64,000 nt of DNA from Serratia proteamaculans. GTDB taxonomy: Bacteria; Pseudomonadota; Gammaproteobacteria; Enterobacterales; Enterobacteriaceae. The translations under genes were made by a program, and so were the position numbers. Positions 63,576 through 64,000 of the stretch are shown here, one piece after another. Within the stretch, counting starts at the first letter, position 1, and each line of letters starts with the position of its first letter. Under the pieces are notes generated by a model that had not been told where the DNA came from, did not search any database, and was given only the letters and a program-made list of their open reading frames with translations. The stretch is from positions 372,001-436,000 of the forward strand of contig NZ_WBKI01000002.1 in NCBI RefSeq assembly GCF_008830365.1, in the 5' to 3' direction.

Positions 63576-64000
63576 TCAGTCGGCACGCACGTCAACCAAC
63601 ACCGGGCAATCGGCATTCTCAATCACCAGGGCGCTGTGTGACCCATTCAACAAACGTCTAAAGGGGGAAAGGTGACGGCGCCCCATAATGATCATCGTCG
63701 CGTTCAGTGTTTTGGCCTGGGTGACGATAGTTTCTGCCGGCTCACCGGCCACCACTCGTCCACGCGCATTGACGCCGGCGCCCTGCAACTTGACCAGCGC
63801 CTGTCGCACCACGGTGGCGGCGGCATTCTGTTCATCCTGCGCATAACCGAAATCTGCCGGATCTTCACCCGCTTCAATTTCATACGGACCCGCCATGGAA
63901 TAACTGAGGTCCACACAGCACAGCACTACGACCGCCGCCTGCTGTGCCAACGCCTGTTCAGCAGCCAGTGAAATGACTTTGCGCGCATTGGCGGAGTTAT
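63576..64000 (-). CDS. Universal stress protein (5' end beyond window)
   Basis: A UspA-type protein whose N-terminus lies past position 64000; the frame stays open to the window end. The ATP-binding loop GRRHLSPFRRLLNGSHSALV (G-2x-G-9x-G(S/T)-like) and the ENADCPVLVDV strand are clear. UspA proteins aid survival in stress. The subtype is not determined. Confidence 0.87.
   Translation of the reverse strand, partial: NSANARKVISLAAEQALAQQAAVVVLCCVDLSYSMAGPYEIEAGEDPADFGYAQDEQNAAATVVRQALVKLQGAGVNARGRVVAGEPAETIVTQAKTLNATMIIMGRRHLSPFRRLLNGSHSALVIENADCPVLVDVRAD

Noticed and set aside
1-64000. CRISPR arrays, tRNA, rRNA, insertion sequences or prophage genes
   Set aside because: None were seen: no regular spaced repeats, cloverleaf sequences, transposases or phage structural genes.

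Overview
The window is GC-rich enterobacterial chromosome and most resembles Serratia (S. proteamaculans/liquefaciens/plymuthica type). This rests on recognisable proteins (YajD, BglX, DdlA, Dld, YohC, NlpA, YedI, PbpG, AnsP, DusC), their codon style, and a 125-bp palindromic intergenic repeat of a kind common in Serratia, Yersinia and Photorhabdus. From memory, bglX, dld, pbpG, yohC and dusC lie close together in Escherichia coli, so the window looks like that neighbourhood expanded by accessory genes.

Layout. 0-3.3 kb: the end of an MFS transporter, a LysR regulator, a GNAT enzyme, yajD, and an orphan parA/ribbon-helix-helix pair preceded by a perfect 15+3+15 bp palindrome and related half-sites. 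3.35-7.97 kb: a MarR-controlled periplasmic molybdenum hydroxylase operon (MarR, triheme cytochrome c, [2Fe-2S] subunit, Tat-exported molybdopterin subunit). 8-11.6 kb: a BtuCDF-type importer with a ModA-like protein lacking a signal peptide, plausibly molybdate uptake for the neighbouring enzyme. 11.7-35 kb: metabolic and envelope genes (bglX, methionine-type aminotransferase, amino-acid binding protein, ddlA, a ParD-like/second methionine aminopeptidase pair, dld, exporters, acetyltransferases, nlpA, MerR, yedI, pbpG, a short SAH-hydrolase-like protein, DJ-1 proteins). 35-46.5 kb: DedA, a PACE efflux protein, ansP, a 2-oxoglutarate/iron oxygenase, a polysaccharide pair, several LysR/exporter pairs, and arylamine N-acetyltransferase.

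46.5-61.5 kb is the most unusual part. A PglL-type ligase, a LuxR-type regulator and a small ORF precede a complete MR/P-like chaperone-usher fimbrial operon read right to left: major pilin, MrpB-like subunit, usher, chaperone, four minor pilins, then a reverse transcriptase (RT) overlapping the last pilin by 8 bp, then a MrpH-like tip adhesin. Beyond this lies a second copy of the RT 3' tail (161 bp, about 91% identical, no indels) followed by a second, strongly diverged tip adhesin. The RT tail and adhesin thus form a duplicated cassette. Recombination between the tails would delete the first adhesin and place the second behind an intact chimeric RT. The adhesins and the RT tail have flat codon use unlike the rest of the operon. 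This looks like an RT-associated adhesin replacement or diversification locus. A divergent CadC/MarT-like membrane regulator with a FidL-like partner probably controls it.

61.5-64 kb returns to backbone: dusC, a D-2-hydroxyacid dehydrogenase, and a universal stress protein cut by the window end.
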